In this document: piece after piece, positions 38,001 to 48,076 of the stretch
Numbering within the stretch: position 1 is the stretch's first letter
Layout of the letters: the number at the start of each line of letters is the position of its first letter
Source of the DNA: Bryum argenteum
Lineage: Eukaryota; Streptophyta; Bryopsida; Bryales; Bryaceae
DNA: 64,000 nt
Direction: 5' to 3'
Assembly (NCBI GenBank): GCA_037043015.1
Contig: CM073330.1
Span: 12,542,512 to 12,606,511 of the forward strand
Translations under genes and position numbers: made by a program
The notes under the pieces: generated by a model
The model's input: only the letters and a program-made list of their open reading frames with translations
Databases searched by the model: none
Told to the model about the DNA's origin: nothing

Positions 38001-38821
38001 AGGGACCACGAATGCAGCCAAACACCGGGCCTGGGTGCACAGACTACACCACGAACATGGGGACCACGACCACGAATGAAGGACCACGAACAAGGGGATC
38101 ACGACCAAGATCAACAAAGTGGATTCAAAGTTCCAAAAAAAACCAAGCAATCATCCCACGCATACCAAACCTGCGGTACCGCAGGTTACCACCTCGGCAG
38201 CCCTGCTCGGATGCCGGCTCCCTCGCACCAACTGGAGCCCAGGACTGTGCATACAATGGGACTGGGACAGCAGCGAAAAATGGAAAGGGGGTGCACAGAC
38301 ATCACCACGCAGATGGGGACCACGACCCCGAATGCAGAATCGCGAACAATGGGACTACGAATGCAGGACCACGACCACGACGGTGTGCATAGACAACACC
38401 ACGAACAATGGGACCTCAAATGCAGAGGATATTGCCCTGTTCTGATCCCGACTCACTCTGTGCACTCGAACAAGGACCTCGACTGCGGAACCATGACTGC
38501 GGCCAGAAAAAAAGTGACGATGAAAAGTTTGACAACCTAAATTTCAAAACTCACCTTCAAGCCGTTTCGTTTGAAGTAGAATTCTTCTAGTTCCGCGCGC
38601 GTTTTGATTGCCCCTTCTGGTTGAGTAGTATGAGACCTGTAATACTCCGCATAAAAGTCTGCAAACAAGCTGGACTCGGACGACACTGTACTCACATTCT
38701 GCATATCAAACTTTACGCTCGCTTCTTCTGGCTGAGTCGTCTCAACATCTTGTTCCTCCATCCCCGCCATTTCTCCCTCTCCTCGTGCAATCGCAGCGCC
38801 CTCCTCCAACCCTAACTGCAT
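35038..38821 (-). CDS. Small two-exon nuclear-type protein, MULE cargo gene 2
   Basis: Exon 1 is 38821-38555 (89 codons, start MQLGLEEGAAIARGEGEMAG); the donor is AAG/GTGAGT. Exon 2 is 35355-35038 after TGCAG, phase 0. The product is 194 residues. The first half is acidic (MEEQDVETTQPEEASVKFD, SLFADFYAEYYRSH). The second half is basic, with KNEAKARRTEARALARHTPR followed by RSPRLAAKLKSI at the C-terminus, a DNA-binding or nuclear-signal-like end. No domain is recognised. The single 3.2-kb intron holds the palindrome-bearing tandem array (36.0-38.5 kb). It is co-oriented with the ParB/methyltransferase gene, whose ATG lies 141 bp downstream of this stop. Confidence 0.55.
35990..38460. repeat. 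Tandem array with a 20-bp perfect palindrome in every unit
   Basis: Two unit types alternate: about 262-266 bp and 388 bp. Both share a segment ending CCCACGCATACC, then the palindrome AACCTGCGGTACCGCAGGTT, then ACCACCTCGGCGGCCCTGCTC. Palindromes begin at 36068 (one mismatch), 36334, 36722, 36986, 37252, 37514, 37902 and 38168. Intervals are 266, 388, 264, 266, 262, 388 and 266 bp. The units also carry many short ACCACGAACAAGGGGACC submotifs. Near-identity of units points to recent amplification. It sits in the intron of cargo gene 2; long plus-strand open frames here are a by-product of few stop triplets. Confidence 0.93.
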
Positions 38822-39945
38822 AGTTCATAAGCAAAGGGAAGCCTTCAAAGATCTTCGTTTACAACCTCAATGTTGACGTTCACTGATTTCCAATTGCTAA
38901 ACACAGCTACCACTCTGACACTGCTATCCTCCTATTGTCGACTCTGCTATTCCTACTCACTTTTCCAAATTTACACTCTGTCAAAGCTGCAACCTAGATT
39001 CCTCATCGCTGGCTTAGCTTAATCGCCTGTCAACCACGCTAAATTCGTTGGACTAAAGACAGAGCTAGGGTTTTGTTTTTCCTGCAGACCCGCCGGAGCA
39101 GCGACGCCGCGCAGGAGCGACGCCGAGCTCCAGCCTGCTGACCCCTTCTCTACGCACGACGTTGCTGTCCCCTTCTCTACGCACGACGTTGCTGTCGCCG
39201 ACCATCCTGCCTTCCCTTCCTGCGGCTCTCCCCCCTGCCGGCCATACCCGGCTCTCTAACCCCTGCCGGCCATACCCGGCTCTCCCCCCTGCCGGCCATA
39301 CCCGGCTCTCTAACCCCTGCCGGCCATACCCGGCTCTCTAACCCCTGCCGGCCATACCCGGCTCTCTAACCCCTGCCGGCCATACCCGGCTCTCTAACCC
39401 CTGCCGGCCATACCCGGCTCTCTAACCCCTGCCGGCCATACCCGGCGCCCATGCCGGCCATACCCGGCTCTCTCCCCTGCCGGCCATACCCGGCGCCCAT
39501 TCCCTCCCGGCCTTACCCGGATCGCAATCCCTGCCCGCCATACCCGGCCGATTACTGCCCGCTTCATGTACCGACCGGATACCCGGCCTGTCCACCCGAG
39601 CCCGATATTATGTCCATACGTGGCCCGTCTATCCTAGCACCTACCCGCCCCGTTCAACCCTGCCCTCACTCTTTACCTACCTGGCCTGCACCTACTCGGT
39701 TATTCCTACACTACATGCAACGTCATATTGGACTCCTAAATTGTTGAAGTATCAAAAGTACCAGAAGTACCAGAAATATAAACTTCAGTCCCGTAAATGA
39801 CAATCAAACAAATAAAAATATTTATTTTCTTTTATTTACGTTTTCCAAAAGCAAACAATGTTTCCACTTGAAAATCACTATGATATATATTACTTTCTCT
39901 TGAGTCTGCATCTATCATGAAACCATATGATGTCACAACTCAACA
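38822..39945. repeat. 28-bp minisatellite between cargo genes
   Basis: About eleven copies of a 28-bp unit with core TGCCGGCCATACCCGGCTC lie at about 39233-39497; later units decay. GCCGGC and CCGG make it locally palindromic. The rest of the interval is ordinary sequence, with the promoter of cargo gene 2 probably on its left side. Confidence 0.85.
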
Positions 39946-40719
39946 CTACATCGAACGGAAGAAAGGACTATCGTTGATTGTGTACTTAACCAACCCTAAG
40001 TCCTCCCAGTAAACCACGAAGTAGGGTTTCTCATGTACCTCCTCCTCTAATTCTTCAGTGGTACTGTATACTTCTTCCGCTTCATTATTTTGTGTTTCCT
40101 GATGTAAAGGGGCTTCCGCTGTCTCCGCCACATCAGTGACTCTTTTCTCCTCACACATTACTGCTTCATCTCCTGATCGTTCCTCTTCTTCTTCCAATCT
40201 TCTGCGATCCTGATAGCAACACATGCTCATATTAATCCATACTTGTATCCGGGATTAGTTTGACCTTTATGAATATCATCATTTTTGAAACATTTTCTAC
40301 TTCATTACCTCATGCGTAGAGTCCACACCTCCATCGTCATCCCCATCCGCGCAAACAGCCTGTCTAAACGTCCTGAATTGCCCTCTACACCCTTCATCCT
40401 CCTCTTCTTCAGCTTCGTCAGTCCCGACACTCTCCGGGACACTATCGAGGTTGAGCGACCGCATTTTGATCGTCCGTCTGAATGGCGGAAGCACATCATC
40501 GTCGATCAAGATATCGTACCCGTCTGGTTCCTGATCATCACCGCTAGAGCTTCTCCCATCGCGCTTCCTCATAGCACTACGTCTCTGTGCTTTAGAATTA
40601 GTGAACTTCGTACCACCCCTCCGCTTCTTCTTTCTCTGACCTATCTCCTTTCCTCTCTCACTACCGCTAGCGGTTTCGTCCATGCTGCTTGCAATGATAT
40701 AACTTTTCACACGTTCCAC
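39946..40719 (-). CDS. Small acidic two-exon protein, MULE cargo gene 1
   Basis: Exon 1 is 40719-40309 (or from the second ATG at 40683), exon 2 is 40209-39946. The GT-AG intron is phase 0, giving about 212-224 residues. The N-terminal part is basic (RGKEIGQRKKKRRGGTKF, a likely nuclear signal), then DGYDILIDDDVLPPFRRTIK. The rest is Glu/Asp-rich, ending KPYFVVYWEDLGLVKY and INDSPFFRSM. No family is recognised. It faces the transposase gene across 482 bp and is first of the three co-oriented minus-strand genes. Confidence 0.55.
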
Positions 40720-41201
40720 TATACTACTCCAAGTGTTCTCACTGCAAACGAAGAGGCTGAAATATGATTTTCATCTCCATTATATAAGTTCCCCTTTGCG
40801 GCTAAGAAACCCTAATCAGCCAACGCGTATTCCCTAACATCCCGCTCTCACCGTGTCTGACAATCCAAAATAAGCTTACTTCTGAACGCATCTATTATCC
40901 AACTAAATCTCTGACAATGACTGCCGCCGTCACTTTTCCTTCTCCACCTTCTTAATTTACGGACGAATCTCATATTTTTAATCGTCACTACTTAATGCAA
41001 TTCTGTCAAACCCAGTATTTTAAGTATTACAAGTACTCAGCTTTAAAATGATCTTCCCCACGATTAATAGTATCGAGTATATGTACGTTTTATTATAAGA
41101 AATTAGGTTTAATTAGTATTCAAAACGTATGGAAACACCCTACACCAATTTCTCGTATATGAACATTCGAAACGCATCTGAAACTCTCTTTCTCTGCGCA
41201 C
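40720..41201. promoter_or_regulatory. Divergent promoter region of the MULE
   Basis: Lies between the starts of the minus-strand cargo genes and the plus-strand transposase. A TATATAAG-like sequence at about 40779-40786 is seen. No other motif is claimed. Confidence 0.4.
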
Positions 41202-44200
41202 TTGTTGATGTTGTCTTCCTCGCCTTCGTCTATCATGGCATCATCCGCTCCCCTCCCTCCCGCTGCAGACGTCATTGTCATTAGGTCTGAAGGCTTAAGT
41301 CCCCCAATCTGCATTCCTCCGGGTGTGGATGGGGTGGCTGAAGTCACACCGTCTTGGCTAGCAATTCGTTTCGGGTTTGATGAGTCCTCTCTCTGGTTAG
41401 AGAAACATGTCTTAGATCCTAACTCTAATCTTGTCCATTACTCTGTCCTTGTCGAACCTATCGACCTAGAGAGTAATTGTAAAATGTATAAGCTACGGCC
41501 TGGACAGTATCGATTGTTCGGCTTGACAGAGTCCGTTATGAACGCCTCCACCGTCCTTCTCACTCCTCGTAGCTCTTCTACCATCTCCACAGTTGTCCTA
41601 GTTCTTGCTCGTGTCAAGGTCGAACCCGGACTCGAAGTCCGAATCGATATTTCTGATTCATCCGATGATGAAAGAAAAGTGTCCATCCAGTCCAATCGAC
41701 TATCATCGAATCTGCCTCCCCCGTCGTCTGGATTTGAATACAATCTCAGAACCACCCCCGTTTCTCTTCCCCCGTCCAAAGTTGTAAAACCCAAAAACAT
41801 TCTTCCCTCGCTCCGTAGACTAGGTAGTATGTCTCGCAACAAAACTATACTCAAAAAAATTGATTTCCATTCCATTCGTACTCAGAGTGTCTCTTTCCTG
41901 CCACCCACTTTCAATGGTGATGTCCTATACATTCTCCCCCCTGTTCTACCAACTACTGCTATCAAGGTAGCCAAATCTATGGAAGGGATGGACAAAAGAT
42001 ACGACGGCCATGTGTGGACTAGGACAATGACTACTAACATCAGTAACAACCTCGGTTTGTCTTTCCGCTACTCTAACTGTGTAGGGCATCTTCAATGCCA
42101 CAATGACAAGTGCGCCTTCCTGCTACGACCTGACCGCAGAGCACAACTGAATGAGGTGGAGTTCGAGGGGTTTACGAAGGACCCCTTCTCGGTCGGCCGC
42201 GCGCCTCCTCCTTCTTCAACACTGGTCTGTAAGATCTGCAAAGAACCTCCGGTTTGTGTTGCTCTATGCCCTTCTAAAATATTCTACGTATTCGGAGAGG
42301 AGAGTCAAGAGCGGGCGTGTGTACATATCGGTACCCACGAACATCCTGTCAAAGTCGGAGACTACAGATGTGCACGTAAAATAATTGATGAGTTAATAGA
42401 GGAGCACGTAGAACGTAACCCACAAGCTACCACGTCCAAAATAGTTATGGAGGCAAGCAAGGACTTACTCGGAAACTTACTTCTCCGTGAAGAAGGTGAC
42501 CCTGTTACCTCCAAGCTCACCCTCCAGGAGCTAGAACCTATATTCGATCAGTGTAAAGAGCTCAACTCTCCAAGCGTGAGGAATCGTATTACCACTTTTA
42601 AGCACTTGCGCAGATAGGGTGTTCTCGATGGGATCACCAAGCTTCGAGGCCTCAGCAACTGGGCTTACATCCAACGTAACCAGTTCCCGGGCCAAGGAGA
42701 TGAAAGTGACAAAGTTTTCATTTTCAAGATGTCTGAGGTCGGCCCCGGAAGCGGTGTTGACCTTGTTCGTCGTATGCAGCCCGGAGGCGACCTGTCTCAC
42801 GCGTGGTTGATGTTCGACCACGTCAAGCGTGTCAAGAACTGGACCACCATGGCGTGCCACGTTTATGACTCAAAAATCTGCCGCATTCTAACTATTGCAT
42901 GCTGTGATTTCCAGTCTGAAGACGGAGAAGCTCAAATCGTCTTCTGGAAGAACCTAAACCACGTCATGGGCAGAAACGGAGTGGAATCGCCACAGTTTCA
43001 AGGGTTCATGGCCGACAGTGCGCAAGCCAACTGGAACGCTGTGCGGATCATTTATGGCTCCGGAGACCCTAAAGTGCCCATGGAAGGCCGTGAGCGGACT
43101 TGCTACTTCCATTGGACGCAATCACTCGAGAAACACACCAAACAATACATCGTGCATGAGTTGCAGGATCAACATCGACATCTTTGTAAGCAATACAAAG
43201 ATGCACGCACCATGGCTGAGGCAGAGACAAGATATTGGGCGATCCGAGCATGGTGGGCGTCCGCGCAGGCCACCTCCGACGTTGGATTAGGTCACCTCGA
43301 ACACTGGCTTGCATTCTGGCACTTCCGATACAGGCAGTGGGGTGGCTTCATGGAATTGGTGAGTCGACAGTCGCTGTAGCAATTTTGTACACGTGCATGT
43401 ATGTCTACTTACTCTGAAAAATTCATTTACTTTTTTAGTACAGAATATTCCGCTTTTTTATTTTTTCCAGTAACCATTATTTTATTTTTAAACTGAAAAA
43501 AATTTCTATTTTTAGATCAGACCTGCGGTACAGCAAGTCTAACCCACTCCAGATATCGTGATCAACTTCTTTTGTTACTGAGTCAAAATTCTTTGCACCA
43601 TACAGGAAAATAAATATTCTGCGGAGGAGCTGGCGGAGATGCCTTCATGTAACCTTGCGGAATCTATCCATAACAAGTGGTTGCAAGCGTCCGGCAACAA
43701 GGGTGGGGACTTGTACGTTGCAGCTGTTGATGATTATGTTCGTGCTTTCCTCCAAGTTGTAGGTTACCATGACTTCAACGGAGGTGGTAAGGGTGGTAAT
43801 GGACCAACATCCGAAGAACTATTACTTCGTGTTGCCCATAAAGCTCAACGAACCGGCGATCCATCAGGCCTCACAAAGGCAGTTTCTGACTATCCAGGAG
43901 CGGAAAATATTTGTACCCGCGACGCCCACCTTGAGGGGTCCGAGGTGTTCGGATCGAAAAAACGTAAGGCTGATGTTCCAATTGGAGCTGATGATGAAAC
44001 ACACAGACCTGACATCGTGAGCTACTCACGTCCCCGAATAGGGAGAAGGGTTACCCGAGCCTGTGCAGAAAATCTGTCAACTATCCATGAAGTGGACGAA
44101 GTTGAGGAGCAACCGACATTACCATCCACTTTTGCTGGACCTAGTATTGAACGTGTGACCGCTGTTCAGGAGACTAAAGTGGACGAGAGGTTGTGGCACA

Positions 44201-45045
44201 TTGCCCGTTTGAGGGAGAATTCCTCCAAGGCTTGTTGGGGTATCATGCGAAAGAGTAAAAAAAGATGCGACTCACGAATTATTCAGAAGGGGAAGGCGAC
44301 CGCAGCTCCAACTTACACCGGAGTATGGCAACGGCCTCAAGAGGGGCCACGAAAAATAGATCAGTTCTTTTTTTGTGCGGATGATATTGATAGGTGTGTG
44401 AAGGGTCATCGTCGCAAGTGGATTGAGCCATTCTCTCCAAGCCATGATAGACCCCCTATTCCTTCAATATGGCCTGTTAAGATAGGCACTAACCTTACAC
44501 GTGATGAGATGGAGGCGTTAGAAAATGCGGGCTTCCGACTACCACAGAAAGAACAGCTTCCTACAAACCGCACATTCAATAACGCTGCCCCACCCAGAGA
44601 CTTGTCCCATATTCCAGTCCCGGAGAAGCCGGACGTGTTCCCTAGGTCAAGAAGATCGAAGAACATGAAACGCATTCCCGCTATGACTTCAAAGCACATG
44701 AAGAATATTGAGTCTGCCACGTCAATGCAGGCCAAAATTCTGAGGGTGACCATGATCCCGCAGCCTGGTTTTGGGTGTATCGTAGACTTGGAGTCGGATT
44801 CAGATGCAGTTTATAGACTTTCAATTAGTAAATTCCCGGATTGCTCATGTCCAGTGTTCAAGAAAACAATTTCATCGTTAGGACGGAGAGATCCATATCG
44901 ACCGTGCAAGCACCTATACTTCATCACGGTATTGGTTTGCAAATTTGATCCGGATGCTGATCTCTTCATCCACGCGGCCACTCTTAGTTTCAACGAGGTG
45001 AAGAAGATTCTGGAGGGAGGAATCCTAGACCATGCTACAGATTAG
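41202..45045 (+). pseudogene. MULE-type transposase with WRKY-GCM1-like zinc finger and SWIM finger; one in-frame TAG
   Basis: Catalyses MULE transposition. Exon 1 is 41202-43358, the intron has GTGAGT...CAG edges, exon 2 is 43606-45045, phase 0, about 1,198 residues with a single internal TAG at 42615-42617. Start may be 41202 or the ATG at 41235. Order: low-complexity N-terminus; WTRTMTTNISNNLGLSFRYS and CVGHLQCHNDKCAF with HIGTHEHP (WRKY-GCM1/FLYWCH-like zinc finger); DDE core with ACCDFQSEDGEAQIVFW, FMADSAQANW (Asp), CYFHWTQSL (the C..H of MULEs) and NLAESIHNKW (Glu); C-terminal SWIM finger CSCPVFKK...PCKHLYF (about 44835-44925). The reading frame is otherwise clean, so the TAG is probably a recent mutation. 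Confidence 0.82.
43518..43541. repeat. Degenerate copy of the array palindrome in the transposase intron
   Basis: ACCTGCGGTACAGCAAGT at 43521-43538 matches the inner 18 bp of the array palindrome at 16 positions. Confidence 0.7.
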
Positions 45046-45461
45046 AATGCCTTATATCTCCTCATCTACGTACGCTATATGTTAGTCTTATGATTGGGTG
45101 CTCCACACTATATGTGATATTTTTTCACAACTTATCAAAAATTATTATACCAGTACCTACATGTACAGCAGACCTTGCCAATTTGTCTAACTCGGAGTAC
45201 TATTCACTTAGAAATATTACCTTAGAAACCTCTTGACATTTAAAAATTTGTGATTTACTGTAGAGTTTTGTAGCTCAAGTCTCACAAATTCAGTGAATTT
45301 AAGCCTTATTTCCACGGGTTTGGGTCACTAAATCCACGGTTATAAGTCTAGAATATTCGAATATTCTTGAGAATATTCGAAATTTATTCTCATTTTTTTA
45401 AAAACTATTTTTAGAAATATTTTTACTAAAAATACAAAATCAGCCCTAAAAATTCTAAATC

Positions 45462-45502
45462 TTACCGCTCACCGCTCACCGCTCACCGCTCAACGCTCAC
45501 AC
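45462..45502 (-). repeat. Right terminal heptamer array of the MULE
   Basis: Inverted counterpart of the left end: CTTACCGCTCACCGCTCACC, then two more heptamers including the variant CAACGCTCACAC. It has fewer heptamers than the left end, so copy number has changed since insertion. Confidence 0.85.
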
Positions 45503-45629
45503 GGTAGCAACGTCCGACGGAGAGGAGGCCAGCGCGCAATTCCAGGGGTGCGGATCGGAGCTCAAAGAAACTCAGAGAGCGGACGTCGGGTCTTCATCTG
45601 AGGACGGTAGTGCAGACGATCGGGACTGA

Positions 45630-46596
45630 TGTCCTGTCCCCAGGTTCAGGCTAACATTCTTTTCGGTTGTAGTTATCGTACATGCTGTGTTATATTTTGT
45701 ACATACTGTGAATACACGGCGGACAATCGACACAGAGATTCAGGACTGAACTTCCCAGACTTCGCAAATTCATGCGTACCAATGGAATTTTGCAGCAACT
45801 ACTCTCTTTTTTTATACCCCACACGCTTGCAATGTTATGTTTAAGTCACAGTCGTTTGCAATTTTGTATTTAATTTCGGCCTTGTTTTAGAGTCTTTGTT
45901 AATAAGGTCTCAGGAAACGTATTATCGGACCTATTACTGAAATTCTACAGGCTGCTGAAAACTGTAATTGGCAGAATCGATTGCCCATGCTAATTTTTAT
46001 TTTAAACAAACAATTCTACCAATCGATACTCTCCACGAGTCTAAATCTCAGCCCTTATCAGAAATCCAGGGACATAAAATTGTCGGATTATGAATCTCCC
46101 AACTAGTGCTATGGAGACACGTGTAGATCTATAACACTGCACCGTAGAAATTCCCGATTAACCGCTCAAGTAACATGCGCATGTGAATGCGGAAAGGTAA
46201 ATATATATTCACCCAAAATTTGACCAGGGTAATGCGTTTCTAATTCACTTTACCGGGGTTATCAATTTTTTCACCATGGGAAGGTAAGTCAGACGTTTAC
46301 TTTTGTAGAAGGAAGTAAATCTGTTTCCGGTACATAGAAGCACTTTTTATTTACAAAATGTACTGTTACTGGGCCCACCCTCATGCATTGATAGCGCCTG
46401 GGAACTTCAATCGCATGGGAACGACGAGTTCCCACCAAGGTTACACGCCGTAACGGATTCTACACCCCAACGTCGCTAAATAAATAGCTACGTGTACCTG
46501 CATCTACCGTTACGTTTCTAGGACTCCCATTTTTCGGAAGCTCAGACTAAATAGCTACGATTTTTCCGTAGTTTACAGTGTTGAATCCTAGTAGTG
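45630..46596. other. Right arm of the CACTA element
   Basis: Holds the 3' flank of the TnpA-like gene, then subterminal sequence with AATAGCTACG repeats, ending TAGTAGTG. No gene. Confidence 0.6.
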
Positions 46597-46810
46597 ATAA
46601 TCTTTGTATTCCGGTTTTTGTATACACTCTGATTTTGTACTACGTTTGAATCAGGACTATGGATCGGCTTTCTGGGAAGAATCGGGAAGCGCCCCCTGTT
46701 ACTATGGGAGCCCACACTGCCGAGGCCAGAAACCAAGTGCAAGTTCAACACCACTTCCGAAAGTGGAGCGGAAGGTTCAAAGGAGGATAAGATTTTGCAG
46801 GGGTGCATAG

Positions 46811-48076
46811 TTTGTTTACCATGGTGCTAATAGCATGTATATATTGTACGTAGAGAGAACAACGTCACTTCCAGGGCGGAATTACTACTTATACTCAGTT
46901 TAGACTTCACTGAGACGAACTTTGTCCTTCTCGATCCTCCTTTTGAATTTCCATTGCCCATTGAAATTGCCTTGAAGTGCAGTTGGTTAATGGAATTTAC
47001 TTGCTGTAGTTGAGAGCTATTAAAACCTCTCACCGAGACCTAATACTTATGTGAATGCGAGCTTTAGAATGCACATTGCCTTTGCATATCAAGCGAATTT
47101 GGCACACTGAATTTGTAAACTTTCACTTTGTAAACAATTTGTAACAAATTGGTGTGACTTTGCAAAGGTTTCGATGTTAAATGACTTTGCAAAGACATGT
47201 GCATCAAAGTGATAATCATGTGACTATGTGCATTAAAGTGATAATCATGTGACTATGTGCATTAAAGTGATAATCATGTGACTTAGCCCATATTTTTGTG
47301 TGAATGTGAAAATGAAAAGTCACATATTGAAGTGGAATTGGTTTAGATTTTGTAAAGTGTTGTCCATTAATGTGAATTTGATGAGATTTTATTACATGTC
47401 TCATTGCACTTCCAAAGAACCCTCTACCTTCGATTACCACTCAAGCCAAATTTCTTTGGTGTACAACAACCATTCTAACTTCAACTACTTTCTCACCCAT
47501 CCCTCACAACACCAAATCTTCTTATTCTTATTGCATGCCCAAAGCCTTACACAATGACATTTCTTAGGTTTTTATGCATGGCAATAAAAACTGCTTTGAA
47601 TATGAAGTTTATTATCACAAGGCAACAAAGCCCCTACATGTACTCACGACCACCATTGGGTGAGTGCCTCCTTAATGACAATTTCGCTCTCAATCCCTAG
47701 CTTATAAACAAAGAAGGTTACCCTTCACTTGATGGGAGCTAATATCATAGGAAATTTACAAGCCCCGACCAAATGAGATTCGACATATGCTACTTTCGAC
47801 TTCTCTAGTAATACATAAGTATCATGTCCCGTGCCGTACTTTTGGTAATAGGTACCGCAAATCACGGAATCACCCCTTCAGAAAAATCCACCCCATGGAC
47901 AATGAAAATCCTCACGCACTTCAACCTTGGCTTTTACACACTGAAGTATATAGAATTCCACTTTTTCAGCGTTTCCCGGCTCAGCAGGTATCATGAAGTT
48001 ATCCCCACTTGTGTTAAATCACCATGTTGAACACCAACTCCACCATGCGACCAATTCGTGGGGTCGTCATTGGCTT
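46811..48076. other. Non-coding stretch with a 29-bp tandem repeat
   Basis: A 29-bp unit with GATAATCATGTGACTATGTG is repeated about 2.5 times at 47211-47281. Otherwise no gene seen; the first part is probably the 3' UTR of the SUVR-like gene. Confidence 0.6.

Larger units (their letters stand above)
29781..45502. mobile_element. MULE-type transposon, 15.7 kb, carrying ParB-like/DNA-methyltransferase cargo
   Basis: The ends are inverted: GTGTGAGCGTTGAGCGGTGA at 29781 and its reverse complement ending at 45502. Both are followed inward by tandem GAGCGGT heptamers and GGTAAG. The element interrupts the acidic C-terminal exon of the TnpA-like gene, whose reading resumes on the other side. No clean 8-11 bp target duplication is visible (left ACCACCGGT, right ACGGTAGCA). 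Internal genes are the transposase (+, 41.2-45.0 kb) and three minus-strand genes (30.9-34.9, 35.0-38.8, 39.9-40.7 kb). The transposase and minus-strand genes diverge from a region at 40.7-41.2 kb. Confidence 0.8.
26319..45629 (+). pseudogene. TnpA-like CACTA accessory gene (Transposase_24-like), split by the MULE
   Basis: The second CACTA gene. The predicted start is MTDVEMADTGEGSGD at 26319. Coding-like segments follow at 27517-28086 (Pro/Ser-rich, ending LSKLSPLEQARYLRAKAE at a GT donor) and from 28204 (MLEEKLGATG, a Lys/Glu-rich coiled coil). The diagnostic part is GHPIGRFWKHMQSYTHDRAP near 28700, then FKWPLQDKALKRAF, NIRQRRQRTRNHMKKN and SWNNIWASISNRSYQKN. This follows the layout of the Ptta/En/Spm Transposase_24 domain (PIG.., W..vp...K, R..R..). 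Frame changes occur near 28785 and 29055. The last exon starts at 29453, runs to the MULE at 29780, and resumes at 45503-45629 with the acidic end SSSEDGSADDRD and TGA. Joins in 26.8-27.5 kb are unresolved. Confidence 0.7.
17284..46596. mobile_element. CACTA (En/Spm) transposon, 29.3 kb including a nested MULE
   Basis: The left end starts CACTACTACAATACTG and the right end finishes CCTAGTAGTG, giving 8-bp perfect inverted termini. The flanks are ATA on both sides (17281-17283 and 46597-46599), the 3-bp target duplication expected for CACTA. Subterminal repeats with the core CTACG occur six times in 17300-17425 (AGCTACG, CGCTACG, TGCTACG, CAGCTACG, ACTACG) and near the right end (two AATAGCTACG). 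Without the nested element the transposon is about 13.6 kb. It contains the minus-strand transposase (19.7-25.1 kb) and the plus-strand TnpA-like gene (26.3-45.6 kb, interrupted). Confidence 0.92.
16396..46810 (+). pseudogene. SUVR-like SET-domain histone methyltransferase, split by a 29-kb transposon and carrying a nonsense codon
   Basis: SUVR proteins are nuclear histone H3K9-type lysine methyltransferases of plants. Exon 1 (open from 16396, donor at 16558) has the end of the pre-SET domain (CAVKNGGRFSYSADGRL). Exon 2 (16670-17251) continues pre-SET (CGYHRSCGNRVIQHGM) and holds the SET core: GWGVRTFEAIPMGGFVFEYVG, then, after a TGA at 17093-17095, GNVGRFVNHRCEDANLVDF and a stretch ending ELTW. 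Exon 3 (46655-46810) supplies the exact continuation DYG and a post-SET motif PCYYGSPHCRG; one canonical zinc Cys is Tyr. Splicing between W and D is phase 0, as expected. The intron is now about 29.4 kb because of the CACTA insertion; without it, about 87 bp. No 5' exons were found, so the gene is probably also 5'-truncated. Confidence 0.85.

Noticed and set aside
36134..38540. Long plus-strand ORFs (up to 445 codons) over the tandem array
   Set aside because: All plus frames are open because the repeat has few stop triplets; unit lengths such as 266 and 388 are not multiples of three, so no single reading is kept between units.
36000..39500. CRISPR-like array
   Set aside because: Units are hundreds of bases long or directly abutting, with no unique spacers, and the context is eukaryotic.
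14059..42617. Stop-codon reassignment or readthrough to explain the in-frame TAG and TGA codons
   Set aside because: Other genes here use TAG, TGA and TAA as plausible ends, and the affected genes have other damage or are transposon-derived.
45503..45629. Independent small gene right of the MULE
   Set aside because: It reads as the acidic continuation of the TnpA-like exon interrupted at 29780.
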